A stretch of 64,000 nucleotides of DNA from Pedobacter segetis (GCF_016623585.1 NZ_JAEHFY010000005.1:123626-187625), one strand, 5' to 3'. Shown: positions 54,272 to 63,704, counted from the stretch's first letter. The notes: a model not told the origin generated them from the letters alone. Made by a program: numbers and translations.

Positions 54272-54976
54272 TCAATGACCGTCGGTAAATTTATAACCTA
54301 CACCGCGGATAGAATGGAAATATATCGGGTTTTTTTGATCTGGCTCAAAGTATTTCCTAAACGTAAGGATAAAGTTATCAATGGTTCTTGTGGATGGGTA
54401 AACGTCATAGTTCCAAACGGTTTCCAAGATTTGCTCACGAGAAACCGCTTCATTTTTACGCTCTATCAAAAGCTTCAAGAGCATGGTTTCTTTTTTGGTT
54501 AAAGCGGTAATGGTTCCATCATCGTTCTTCAATTCAAAAGAATTAAAGTAAATGGTTTTATCGCCAATTTTATAAGAATTGATTTCTTTAAGATCATCTC
54601 CTTTCATGCTTCTTTTAATGAGGTTGTTAACCCTTAAAATCAATTCTTCCAGATTAAACGGTTTGGTCAAATAATCATCGGCTCCTTTTTTAAGCCCTGT
54701 AATTCTGTCTTCTGATGTATTTTTGGCAGTTAAAAACATGATGGGCACCTCACTGTTTTCTAAACGGATGGTTTCTGCCACTTGGAAACCGTCGATTTCT
54801 GGTACCATCACATCTAAAATGATGAGGTTAAATTTCTCCTCTTTATAAACTTTTAGGGCTTTTTTACCATCGGTAACGGCCCTCACAAAAAAACCTTCCA
54901 TTTCTAGGTTTAATTTAATGGCCTCAAGAAGATGTTCTTCATCTTCCATCAATAAAATTCTTTGCTTTACAGACAT
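54272..54976 (-). CDS. OmpR-family response regulator
   Basis: 234 residues. Receiver domain with acidic DEEH, phospho-accepting Asp in LIILDVMVPEIDGF, PIMFLTAKNT and KGADDYLTKPFN; then a winged helix (TKKETMLLKLLIERKNEAVSREQILETVWNYDVYPSTRTIDNFILTFRKYFE). It pairs with the kinase 11 bases upstream (54988). Regulated genes are unknown; heme genes are a candidate by position. Confidence 0.93.
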   Translation of the reverse strand: MSVKQRILLMEDEEHLLEAIKLNLEMEGFFVRAVTDGKKALKVYKEEKFNLIILDVMVPEIDGFQVAETIRLENSEVPIMFLTAKNTSEDRITGLKKGADDYLTKPFNLEELILRVNNLIKRSMKGDDLKEINSYKIGDKTIYFNSFELKNDDGTITALTKKETMLLKLLIERKNEAVSREQILETVWNYDVYPSTRTIDNFILTFRKYFEPDQKNPIYFHSIRGVGYKFTDGH

Positions 54977-54987
54977 ATTTTTTTTCT

Positions 54988-55857
54988 TTAATTAAAAGAA
55001 ACTTCAAAAACCGTTCCTCTTGGTTGGTTATTCTTAACTTTTATTTGCGCTTGATGATGGTCAAGCACTTGTTTAACAATGAATAAACCCAAACCGGTGC
55101 CTTTAGTTTTGCGGGTTTCTTCGCTACCTACTCTATAAAATTTATTAAATATCTTGCTTTTTTCATCATCAGAGATCCCTATGCCTAAATCTGCTACCTT
55201 AAAGCATACTTTCCCATTTTCTTTTTGATGCAAATCTATATGTACCGGCACACATTCTGGCGAGTATTTAACGGCGTTTTCTATCAAATTGGTAATAACA
55301 GAAGCCATGGCAAATTGGTCTCCAGATATGTAAACATCGGCGTCTATGGAAGTAATGATCGCTTCTTTGCTGCAAACATGAATTTGCAAACGAGAAACAA
55401 TTTGTTCTACCAGATCTGAAAGATTGAGTTTTTCTTTTGGGAATGAGTAAGATTTATTTTCGATTTTGGTTGCCAACAGCATATTCTCTACCAAATCGTT
55501 CAACCGCTCTATATCCAATAAAGATTTACCTATAAAATTCTTTTGCTGCTCTCTATCCAATTCTCTTTTATGGATGGTTTGCAAATAAAGTTTTATGGAT
55601 GCCAAAGGCGATTTCAACTCGTGGGTTACAGAAAGCAAAAAGTTTTTCTGTTGATCGTTGATTCTTTTTTCCCTATTGATAGCCCTGTGCAATTTATACA
55701 TGCCAAAACCCATCAAAGAAACAAACACAAAGCCTTCCCCAAAAACCATGCTTCTTCTCTCTGGATTGAGTTCTATCAAAAGCGTAGCCCACCAAAAAAG
55801 TTGGGCAAAAACGTAGCAAACCAATGCGTAAAATATGGTAATGGGTTTAAATGACAT
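54988..55857 (-). CDS. Membrane sensor histidine kinase
   Basis: 289 residues. Two transmembrane helices near 9-28 and 38-56 and almost no periplasmic loop, then an H-box (SVTHELKSPLASIK), NLIENAVKYSP, DLGIGISDDEKSKIF and TGLGLFIVK ATP-binding boxes. The absence of an external sensor suggests it senses the membrane or an intracellular partner. It ends 11 bases before the response regulator and starts two bases after hemL. Confidence 0.93.
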   Translation of the reverse strand: MSFKPITIFYALVCYVFAQLFWWATLLIELNPERRSMVFGEGFVFVSLMGFGMYKLHRAINREKRINDQQKNFLLSVTHELKSPLASIKLYLQTIHKRELDREQQKNFIGKSLLDIERLNDLVENMLLATKIENKSYSFPKEKLNLSDLVEQIVSRLQIHVCSKEAIITSIDADVYISGDQFAMASVITNLIENAVKYSPECVPVHIDLHQKENGKVCFKVADLGIGISDDEKSKIFNKFYRVGSEETRKTKGTGLGLFIVKQVLDHHQAQIKVKNNQPRGTVFEVSFN

Positions 55858-55858
55858 T

Positions 55859-57229
55859 TTATTTATTTCTAAAAACTATATCTAAACATTCAAATATAGC
55901 TCTTTTGGCTTTCTCTAGATCTATCTTAGAATGTGCCGCAGAAACGAAACCAACTTCATAACCAGATGGACCCAAATAAACCCCTCTATTTAGTAGCTCT
56001 CTGTGCATCATCTTAAATTTTTCCATGCTTGCGGGATCAATTGCTTCTGATGTTTGTATTTTTTCTAGATCTGTAAAAGCAAACCAGAAAATAGACCCTA
56101 TCCGAAAAACCTTAAATTTATAGTTTTTAGAACTCGCATAACGCTGTATGGCATTTGTGAAATCTTCGGTTTTGGTGTTTAGCTCTTTGTAAAAACCAGA
56201 TTTTGCCAATTCTGTGAGTTGTGCAATCCCACCAGCCATGGCAACCGGATTACCGGATAATGTGCCGGCTTGGTAAACACTGCCTTCTGGTGAGATATTG
56301 GCCATAATTGCTGCCGAAGCGCCATAAGCACCAACTGGCAAACCCCCGCCAATAATTTTACCGTAGGTAATAATATCTGGTTTAATATCATAATAACCCG
56401 CAGCGCCATCAAAACCTACCCTAAAGCCAGAGATTACCTCATCAAAAATCAACAGCGATTTGTTCTCATCACAGATTTCCCTTAAATATTGTAAAAAATC
56501 TTTATCCTGTAAAAGCAAGCCGTTATTTGCGGGTACAGGCTCAATGATTATACAGGCAACTTGATCTTTAAATTGTTCAAAAGCTGCTTTAACAGCCGCT
56601 TTATCGTTCAATGAAATAACAATGGTTTCATCGGCGAAAGCTTTTGGAATACCAGCGGAAGAAGTTTCTCCAAAAGTAACCAAGCCAGAACCCGCTTTTA
56701 CCAAAAGTGCATCGCTATGGCCATGGTAACAACCTTCAAATTTGATGATCTTATCTTTTTTAGTAACTCCACGGGCCAAACGAATTGCCGACATTACCGC
56801 TTCTGTACCAGAACTTGTAAAGCGTATTTTTTCTATGTATTTGTTGTTTTTTACAATGAGTTCTGCAAGGTCGCTTTCTAAAGCCGTGGGTGCGCCAAAT
56901 GTCATCCCGTTTTGCATTACCTCTATTACTTTTTCTTTTATTTTAGGATGGTTATGCCCCAATATCAATGGCCCCCAAGAGCAGCAGAAATCTATAAATT
57001 CGTTTCCATCGGCATCCCATAAACGGCAGCCATCGCCTTTTTCTATAAATAGCGGTGTGCCATAAACAGATTTAAAAGCCCTTACCGGCGAGTTTACCCC
57101 ACCTGGGAAATATTGCTTCGCTTTTTTATACAATTCAGCAGATTTCTCTCTCGAAATGTCGGGTTTATCGCCGTAAGGCAATTGATTTTCTTCTTTTGGG
57201 TTGAATATGTTTTTAATAGAATCGAACAT
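55859..57229 (-). CDS. hemL: Glutamate-1-semialdehyde 2,1-aminomutase
   Basis: 456 residues. Normal length plus a 15-residue N-terminal extension. FPGGVNSPVRAF, the PLP site SYGKIIGGGLPVGAYG (TYGKIIGGG, lysine), and FTSSGTEAVMSAIRLARG are intact. Makes 5-aminolevulinate by the C5 route; the preceding enzyme HemA is not in the window. Confidence 0.97.
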   Translation of the reverse strand: MFDSIKNIFNPKEENQLPYGDKPDISREKSAELYKKAKQYFPGGVNSPVRAFKSVYGTPLFIEKGDGCRLWDADGNEFIDFCCSWGPLILGHNHPKIKEKVIEVMQNGMTFGAPTALESDLAELIVKNNKYIEKIRFTSSGTEAVMSAIRLARGVTKKDKIIKFEGCYHGHSDALLVKAGSGLVTFGETSSAGIPKAFADETIVISLNDKAAVKAAFEQFKDQVACIIIEPVPANNGLLLQDKDFLQYLREICDENKSLLIFDEVISGFRVGFDGAAGYYDIKPDIITYGKIIGGGLPVGAYGASAAIMANISPEGSVYQAGTLSGNPVAMAGGIAQLTELAKSGFYKELNTKTEDFTNAIQRYASSKNYKFKVFRIGSIFWFAFTDLEKIQTSEAIDPASMEKFKMMHRELLNRGVYLGPSGYEVGFVSAAHSKIDLEKAKRAIFECLDIVFRNK

Positions 57230-57247
57230 TTTTTTAAGATTTAGATC

Positions 57248-57682
57248 TTAACCTTTTATTATTTTTAAATCGTTAGTATTTAAGACGTTTTTAAAGTTTA
57301 ACTTTTTGAGACCACTATAAAGAACTTTGTCTCCAGTCCATAAATCTGCTTTTAAATGGATTGTTAACGCAACAAAATCTATATCAAACGGATCTATTTT
57401 GTTCACTAGATTTTCAGCTTGAACCCAAGTCTCATTTGATATTAATTCTTCGTTAATAAATCTAAGTTTCAATAGAATTTTTGATAAGGCAAGTTGAAGA
57501 TTTTCTTCACTTAGATTGGAAATTTTTTTAAGCTTTTCCCAATGTCTAACAATCTCAACCCTCATGTAGGTCGTACTAAAAAATTCAAATCGATTGCTTG
57601 AATCTAAAAAAATCTCGCCGATGGAGCTTTGAGAATTGATAAGTAGGCTAAAAACAACGTTAGTATCTACTACTATCTTCAT
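57248..57682 (-). CDS. PIN-domain toxin (VapC-like)
   Basis: 144 residues. Acidic residues in VVDTNVVFS, IDPFDIDFVALTIHLKADLWTGDK (the DxDxxxL...TGD pattern) fit a PIN ribonuclease. It overlaps its antitoxin by four bases. Confidence 0.85.
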   Translation of the reverse strand: MKIVVDTNVVFSLLINSQSSIGEIFLDSSNRFEFFSTTYMRVEIVRHWEKLKKISNLSEENLQLALSKILLKLRFINEELISNETWVQAENLVNKIDPFDIDFVALTIHLKADLWTGDKVLYSGLKKLNFKNVLNTNDLKIIKG

Positions 57683-57882
57683 TTATTAAAACGATGTTTA
57701 TTATCTGCCCACCAACTAGATTTTGCTTCCTTTGCCAGAGCATCCACATCAGCTTGGGTTGCCTTAGATTTAGAAGTAGCTTCTCTATAAGTTAAATAAT
57801 CTATAAAATCTTGCAATCCTTCCACATCATCTTCCGCCGGAATACGGATAATAACCTCGTCTTTAGTTCTCTCTATAACCAT
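57679..57882 (-). CDS. Small antitoxin of the PIN pair
   Basis: 67 residues, starting IERTKDEVIIRIPAEDDVEGLQDFIDYLTYREATSKSK, an antitoxin-like short protein with a C-terminal acidic/amphipathic tail. It precedes the toxin and overlaps it by four bases. Confidence 0.8.
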   Translation of the reverse strand: MVIERTKDEVIIRIPAEDDVEGLQDFIDYLTYREATSKSKATQADVDALAKEAKSSWWADNKHRFNK

Positions 57883-57939
57883 AATCTAAAATTTATAATT
57901 GCTAATTTAATAAATTATATTTCAACGGATTGTAAGGTT

Positions 57940-58908
57940 TTATATCCACTTATTTTCCAATACTTCTTTAGCGTGATAGGTCAAAATCACGTCGGCACCG
58001 GCTCTTTTAATGCACATTAATTTCTCTGCGATTGCCCTATTATCCAACCAGCCCTTTTCAATTGCGGCTTTAACCATGGCGTACTCGCCACTTACATTAT
58101 ATGCGGCAATGGGTAAATCGAAATTATCTTTTAATAATTTGATGATGTCTAAATAGGTAGTGGCGGGTTTTACCATCAAAAAATCGGCTCCTTCTTGCAC
58201 ATCTAAAGCGGCTTCAATTAAAGCTTCTCTTTGGTTGGCGGGGTTCATTTGATAGGTTTTCTTATCGCCAAATTTGGGAGCCGAATTTAGTGCATCTCTA
58301 AAAGGACCGTAAAAAGCACTTGCATATTTTGCGGTGTAAGACATGATAGAAACATTGCTAAACCCGTTTTGGTCCAATGCCTCACGGATATACCCAACCC
58401 TGCCATCCATCATATCTGAAGGGGCAATGATATCTGCACCCGCTTTTGCTTGCGCTACCGACATATCAGCCAAAATTTTTAACGTTTTATCGTTCACGAT
58501 TTCCCCGTTTTCTACCAAACCATCATGCCCATCAGAACTGTATGGATCCATGGCAACGTCGGTAACTATGCAGGCCTCGGGGAAATTTTGCTTTACCGCT
58601 TTAATTGCCCTTAAATATAAACCTTTCTCATTTACGCTTTCGGATGCCGTTTTATCTTTCAAACTTTCCTCTAAATTTGGGAAGAGGTCAAAAGATTTTA
58701 AACCCAACTTTAGGCAACTTTCTACTTCAAGCAATAAATTATCAATAGAATATCTAAAAATACCGGGCATAGAAGCCACTTCTGTTTTTTGTTTATTTCC
58801 ATCGATGATGAACAAAGGGAAAATAAAATCTGAAGCATGAAGATGGTTTTCTTGCACCATTTCCCTAATTACCTCTGATTTTCTATTTCTTCTTGGTCTT
58901 TGTAGCAT
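57940..58908 (-). CDS. hemB: Porphobilinogen synthase (delta-aminolevulinate dehydratase)
   Basis: 322 residues. PRRNRKSEVIREMVQE start, FPLFIIDG, a DVAMDPYSSDGHDG region, the catalytic lysines in SIMSYTAKYASAFYGPFRDA and MVKPATTYLDI are intact. It lies downstream of hemCD. Confidence 0.97.
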   Translation of the reverse strand: MLQRPRRNRKSEVIREMVQENHLHASDFIFPLFIIDGNKQKTEVASMPGIFRYSIDNLLLEVESCLKLGLKSFDLFPNLEESLKDKTASESVNEKGLYLRAIKAVKQNFPEACIVTDVAMDPYSSDGHDGLVENGEIVNDKTLKILADMSVAQAKAGADIIAPSDMMDGRVGYIREALDQNGFSNVSIMSYTAKYASAFYGPFRDALNSAPKFGDKKTYQMNPANQREALIEAALDVQEGADFLMVKPATTYLDIIKLLKDNFDLPIAAYNVSGEYAMVKAAIEKGWLDNRAIAEKLMCIKRAGADVILTYHAKEVLENKWI

Positions 58909-58925
58909 TTTTATTTTTTTAAAGA

Positions 58926-59054
58926 TTTTGGGCGTTTTAACACTCCGCCAGCTGGAGGATATATCTTTTTTGCAACATATTTTGTTGATTATTTAGGCAA
59001 AAAAAGCTTTCCCGCATTACAGGCGGGAATGCCGTTTCTATCGTTAACGCAAAT
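58926..59054 (+). repeat. Dispersed element copy D, about 129 bases
   Basis: Begins TTTGGGCGTT (58928), continues CCGCCAGCTGGAGGATATAT, then a T-run, CCGCATTACAGGCGGGAATG, and ends CGTTAACGCAAA. Lies between hemB and hemCD, directly after the hemB start. Confidence 0.8.
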
Positions 59055-59117
59055 AATCCATAGGGTAAAACTTTCATTCCTTTTTTTGTCTTTATTCTTT
59101 ATTCTTTCATCTTGGAT

Positions 59118-60710
59118 CTACAAAACGTCAATCCCAAAAACAACTTCTGCCAAGCCAATTTCATCGGGCGAAGCGGGTAAAATATATTTCACGCCCATTT
59201 CTTCAAACTTTTTACCGGTAGATTTACCAATGGCAACCACTTGCTGATTGGGTTCTAACAGATTTTCTTCAAAATAAGCCTCTACGTTAGATGGGCTGGT
59301 AAAAACCAAAACATCGGCATAGGTTTGGGCAACGTTCTCTTCTAAAATGGTTTCGTAGATCACTACTTCTATGATCTTGGTATCCTTAGCTAATTCTTTT
59401 TGGATACTTCTTAGAGAATCTTTTGCTAAGGGGAATAAAATGGTTTGTCCGTTTGCTATTTGGGCAAATTCTTTTGAGATTTCTTCCGTATCGCTACTCT
59501 CGCCAATAAAATCAACCTTTTTACCACGCTGTTTTAAAGCCTCTTCCGATCCTCTGCCAACCACACCAAATTTGATGCCTTTTGGTAAAAGCGGGTTTAG
59601 CTCAAAAAAGTATTCTATGCCGTTTTTGCTGCTAAAGAAAATCCAATCTACTTGTTTAAAAATATAAGAATCTAGCTTATGTATTGTTGGTACGGTTCTG
59701 ATCAAAGAGCGATCTTCTATTTTTATTTTGTGTTTTTCTAATGCCTTTCTAAAATAGCTATGCTCGCTCAATTCTCTAGAAATAAAAACCGTTTTTGGCA
59801 ATTTTCTGTTTGCTAAATCAAATTTTGAAACTATTTTCTCTGCCAAACCTTCAGTTGTGTTTGAGGTGAGGTATAATCTATCCGGAAATTCATCCTGATC
59901 AATTGATTTGGTTGTCCAGGCATGAAAAATACCTTCTTCGTCTTTTTCACAAAAGCAACCCAATGGCATGTGGCAGCCCCCATCAAATAAGTTTAAGACT
60001 TTACGCTCTACCCCAATTTTTTCTGCTACTTCCTTATCGTTTAAATTTTGAAGTATATCAAACAATTCTTTGTCGTTTTCTCTAATTTGGATTGCCAAAA
60101 CCCCTTGTGCAGGGGAAGGGACCATTTCTGCGGTTGGTTCTATCTCTTCTACGTAAAACTCAGAAAGGTCTATCTTTAATCTTTCTGCACCTGCCTTCGC
60201 CATAATAATGGCATCATAATCTTCGTCCCTTAGTTTTTGGATGCGGGTTGGTACATTTCCCCTCAAGTTTTCGAACTCCAAATCGGGGCGTATGGCGTGT
60301 AATTGAGATTGCCTTCTGTTAGATGATGTGCCCACGATACCATTATGCTTAACAGATAGTTTTTTTGAGGCATCTACACAATCTTTAAGGATCAAAATGA
60401 TTTCTGATGGATTTTCCCTTCCGGATACGGCTGCTATTACCAAACCTTCCGGATTTTTTGTGGGTAAATCTTTATGCGAATGAACGGCCAGATCTATACT
60501 GCCATCTAACAATTGCTCTTCTAACTCTTTGGTAAAAAAGCCTTTGCCTTCTAGTTTATCTAAACGGAGGTTTAAAATATTGTCTCCTTGGGTTTTGATA
60601 ACTTTAAGTTGGGCGTTTATGTTTATCTTCGCCAATGCTGCCTTTACAAAGTTTGCTTGCCATAAAGCCAGATCGCTTCCTCTTGTACCAATGGTAATTG
60701 TTCTTTCCAA
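59118..60710 (-). CDS. hemC: HemC-HemD fusion: hydroxymethylbilane synthase plus uroporphyrinogen-III synthase
   Basis: 530 residues. Residues 1-295 are HemC: GTRGSDLALWQANFV, LDLAVHSHKDLPT, LRGNVPTRIQKL, DAIIMAKAGAERL, and the dipyrromethane cofactor Cys in LFDGGCHMPLG. Residues about 300-530 are HemD-like (DWIFFSSKNGIEYFFE, KFGVVGRGSEEALKQRG, VFTSPSNVEAYFEE, VAIGKSTGKKFEEMG). Fusion avoids loss of the unstable hydroxymethylbilane intermediate. Confidence 0.95.
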   Translation of the reverse strand: MERTITIGTRGSDLALWQANFVKAALAKININAQLKVIKTQGDNILNLRLDKLEGKGFFTKELEEQLLDGSIDLAVHSHKDLPTKNPEGLVIAAVSGRENPSEIILILKDCVDASKKLSVKHNGIVGTSSNRRQSQLHAIRPDLEFENLRGNVPTRIQKLRDEDYDAIIMAKAGAERLKIDLSEFYVEEIEPTAEMVPSPAQGVLAIQIRENDKELFDILQNLNDKEVAEKIGVERKVLNLFDGGCHMPLGCFCEKDEEGIFHAWTTKSIDQDEFPDRLYLTSNTTEGLAEKIVSKFDLANRKLPKTVFISRELSEHSYFRKALEKHKIKIEDRSLIRTVPTIHKLDSYIFKQVDWIFFSSKNGIEYFFELNPLLPKGIKFGVVGRGSEEALKQRGKKVDFIGESSDTEEISKEFAQIANGQTILFPLAKDSLRSIQKELAKDTKIIEVVIYETILEENVAQTYADVLVFTSPSNVEAYFEENLLEPNQQVVAIGKSTGKKFEEMGVKYILPASPDEIGLAEVVFGIDVL

Positions 60711-60867
60711 TTTTATCTGATTATAAGCACAAAAATAAAATTTAGGAAATGGATTATCGCTTTTACATCGTTTTAATTGTATCTATTGACAATTTAGTTA
60801 CTTAATTTTTTTAATAGGTAGATGTTTTAAGGTTTGAGGAGAAATAAAACAGAATTATTTATGATTC

Positions 60868-61260
60868 TTATCTACTGATCAAGGGCAAATATTTTTTTCT
60901 GTTTTCTATCATGATCCATACTAAAATGGCTCCCAAAATTATTGCGATTGGCAAACCGCTACTATCTTGATAAATATTGGTTAAAAATATGCCAACCATT
61001 ATTGGGAAAATTATCAATGCTCCCAAGGCCCTTGTTCTAGGAATAATGATCAAAAAGCCGCCAATAATTTCAGCAATTCCCACTAAAGGCAAAATCCAAC
61101 CAATTTCCATAAAAGCCCCCATCGCTTTCATCATTTTTTCTGGCAGATTTTTTGGCATCGGCATATAATTAAAGAACTTATTTAGCCCTGCATTGATAAA
61201 CATTAGCCCAAATAAAAAGGAGAGTACAAATAAAATTTTTGTTTTGATCGAAGTTTTCAT
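60868..61260 (-). CDS. DoxX family membrane protein
   Basis: 130 residues, four helices. FGLMFINAGLNKFFNYMPMP is the DoxX start motif; VGIAEIIGGFLIIIPRTRALGALIIFPIMVGI follows. The substrate is unknown. It faces an 805-base non-coding region upstream. Confidence 0.87.
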   Translation of the reverse strand: MKTSIKTKILFVLSFLFGLMFINAGLNKFFNYMPMPKNLPEKMMKAMGAFMEIGWILPLVGIAEIIGGFLIIIPRTRALGALIIFPIMVGIFLTNIYQDSSGLPIAIILGAILVWIMIENRKKYLPLISR

Positions 61261-62065
61261 GTTTTTTAATTTTTAGGTTTAAAAATATAATTGTTTCTTG
61301 TTTTTTAATTTAATGGATTCCAATATTAAATTTTATTGTGTTCATTATCAAATAATTGTATAGATCTATTGAAATTGTAAACCTTAGTATCGTCAATTGT
61401 TATCACATCTTTTTATTTGTGCTTTTTGATGGGTGCATTTAGATCATTTATTAAATAAAGACTCATGAGACTTTTTTGTTGAATTGCTGCTTTAAAAGCA
61501 GCTTTTTCCAAAGCCTAAACATTGATCTAACAATTTCTTATAATTTATGAATAAAAGCTGCCTATCTATTTGGGCAAAAGCCAATCTAAGTTTAATTATT
61601 AACTGCTTTATTTCTAAAAATCAAAAATATTTTGGCCGCTAGCTTAAAATGTTTAATGGAAATTTACGATGTTCATAAACTGATTTGTTTAGGTTTAGCA
61701 CTTCTTTAAGTGCTATTTAAAAATTTGATTTCTTACCCTAAGGTAAATCTTTTTTAAAAATTTAAAAAAATTTCATGGCAGATTTATGCCTTTGTTAAAA
61801 TGGCGAATTAAGCTGTTTAACACAAAAATTGATTTGTTTAAAGTTTGGCCTTATTAAAAAATAATGGATAAGTTTCTATAGATAAGAATTTGGTTGCCTA
61901 ATTTTTGGCGCATCACCGCAACAATCATTATTTGATCTTAGCGGTAAATTAATTTATTTTCTGGGTTTTAACTATTAGGTACGGAAACGCTAGCTTTTGG
62001 TTGGGCTTGTAAAAATAGCAAGAGAATCTACTATCTAGAAGAATATTTAAGCCCCTAAATAAAAA
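61261..62065. other. AT-rich region without a recognisable gene
   Basis: No plausible coding sequence or RNA gene recognised. Rich in A/T tracts. Nothing stands out as a hairpin with a T-run. It separates two divergent unrelated genes, so promoters for both are likely in it. Confidence 0.55.
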
Positions 62066-62281
62066 TCATAACCTGTTGTTATCGATGTTTAATAAGCCTT
62101 TTTTTAAGGTAAATACAACGTATTCGCGTTTTCTGTTTAGGCGATGTTGCAAATGATCGATAAGTTTTTCTTCTTGGCCGGCCTCAAACATCAAATCATC
62201 GTCTGATAAGTGGTTATATTTTCTTTTCAGCTTTATTTTTAACCTATCCCAGTTTTGGTTACTGATGCTAATTTCTGCCAT
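62066..62281 (-). CDS. CsbD-like small stress protein
   Basis: 71 residues of high charge: NWDRLKIKLKRKYNHLSDDDLMFEAGQEEKLIDHLQHRLNRKREYVVFTLKKGL, matching the Bacteroidota CsbD-like family. It is cytoplasmic with no signal. Likely stress related; no direct proof. Confidence 0.7.
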   Translation of the reverse strand: MAEISISNQNWDRLKIKLKRKYNHLSDDDLMFEAGQEEKLIDHLQHRLNRKREYVVFTLKKGLLNIDNNRL

Positions 62282-62339
62282 GGTAATTATTTGCCGTAAA
62301 AATAATACATAGATTGCGATTAGAAAAATTTAAGCGATT

Positions 62340-63065
62340 TTAATTTCCTTGTTTTTCTGCGAACAACTTTTGGGTATAAGCCAACAAATCTTGCCCGCCA
62401 AATTTACCATGACCGGGAATTACAACGTTTGGCTTCAGCAATTTCACTTTTTTTATCGTATTTGCCCATTGGGTAGTATCGGCATCTGCCAAATTCCCTT
62501 TATTAGCACCAATTGCTTTTACCATGCACCCGCCAAAAAGTGTTTTTTTTGATGGGATATAGCTTACTATATTATCTTGTGTATGTGCAGGGCCCAAATA
62601 ATAGTTTTTTACTTTTATAGATCCAACCCTAAGATTTAATTTTTTATCGAAACCATTCTGTGGTACTTCATAACCGTTAGCTTTAGCTAATAAAATTGTT
62701 CTTTGATTAGCATAAGATGGGATATTTTGTGAGTGAAGAACTTTTAATCCCCCCAAACAATCCTCATGAAAATGATTGATGACCATCCCTATAATTTTTG
62801 CGTGAAGGCTATCTGTTACCAAGCGAATGAGTTCTTTGGATGCAGGTTCATTTGCGGGGGTATCAAAAATAATCGCATCTGCTTTGCTTATAACAACCAT
62901 CCCATTGCATGATACCTTACCATAATCCTTGGTCTCTAAAAATGATTCATGTATGTAAACACCTTTGGAGATTTGTTTTAAGTTTACTGTTTTATCTTGT
63001 GCATCAACAAAGCTGATGAGCGTGACATAAGCACCCAAAAAACCGAAGATAAATTTATTTAACAT
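62340..63065 (-). CDS. Subclass B1 metallo-beta-lactamase-like enzyme
   Basis: 241 residues from the ATG at 63065, chosen because it gives a proper signal peptide (LNKFIFGFLGAYVTLISFVDAQ). Zinc ligands, numbered from that Met: His98, His100, Asp102 (NHFHEDCLGG), His161 (GPAHTQDNIVSY), Cys180 (LFGGCMVK) and His219 (IPGHGKFGG). This full HxHxD/H/C/H set is typical of subclass B1; KGNLADAD is also a B1-like segment. The start overlaps the thioredoxin stop. Substrate not tested; a chromosomal intrinsic enzyme is expected. Confidence 0.88.
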   Translation of the reverse strand: MLNKFIFGFLGAYVTLISFVDAQDKTVNLKQISKGVYIHESFLETKDYGKVSCNGMVVISKADAIIFDTPANEPASKELIRLVTDSLHAKIIGMVINHFHEDCLGGLKVLHSQNIPSYANQRTILLAKANGYEVPQNGFDKKLNLRVGSIKVKNYYLGPAHTQDNIVSYIPSKKTLFGGCMVKAIGANKGNLADADTTQWANTIKKVKLLKPNVVIPGHGKFGGQDLLAYTQKLFAEKQGN

Positions 63066-63561
63066 AAGTTTCGGGATCAATGGCTTTGGGTGTCCAAGAC
63101 TGTAAAAACTCTGAGACCAGTTTTTCGCTATGCCCGCCCTTTCCGTCTTCTAAATAAGCAGAGTTTTGGGTATTCAAGCGCTTCCCATGAGCATCTAAAA
63201 TTACAAAAACCGGGAAACCAAACCGTTGAGGATAGCCCAAGCTCGCCAAAACATCTTCATTTTTATTCTCTTTGCTGTAATTTACATGAACTACCACATA
63301 ATTATCATCCATCAACTTGGTAAGTTCTGGTGTTTCTGTAACCAATTTATTAAACCTTAAACACCATACGCACCAATTACCGCCAACTTGGATAAACACG
63401 TTCTTACCCTCTTTTTTTGCTTGTAAAACAGCATTTGCGATTTCCTTTTTCGCATCGGCTTCTGGGTGGTATAAAGTTGGTTTTGCAGCTTGGGCTTGCG
63501 CCATTAATGCCGTTGTAGAAACGGTAAATAATAAAGCGATGATGATTTGTTTTATTTTCAT
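63055..63561 (-). CDS. Secreted thioredoxin-fold protein
   Basis: 168 residues with a Sec signal peptide (to about residue 21, MAQAQ). The active site is GNWCVWCLRF (Cys64, Cys67), and FGFPVFVILDAHGKRL holds the cis-Pro. It resembles DUF255/thioredoxin-like periplasmic proteins. It is translationally coupled to the downstream metallo-beta-lactamase-like gene. Confidence 0.9.
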   Translation of the reverse strand: MKIKQIIIALLFTVSTTALMAQAQAAKPTLYHPEADAKKEIANAVLQAKKEGKNVFIQVGGNWCVWCLRFNKLVTETPELTKLMDDNYVVVHVNYSKENKNEDVLASLGYPQRFGFPVFVILDAHGKRLNTQNSAYLEDGKGGHSEKLVSEFLQSWTPKAIDPETYVK

Positions 63562-63704
63562 GATAAAATATTGTTAATCAAATATGGGGATTTATTGCCT
63601 GTTTTTGGTAATTGCGAAGTAAGAATTGTATTGCTTGTTCAAGATTTGATATTCCAAAGTGGAATATCAAGTTGTGATATCCAATTCTAGTTTAATAAAC
63701 TATG

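Noticed and set aside
61261..62065. Possible small RNA or missed gene in the long AT-rich gap
   Set aside because: I could not find a convincing hairpin with a T-run or a frame with protein-like composition; left as unassigned.
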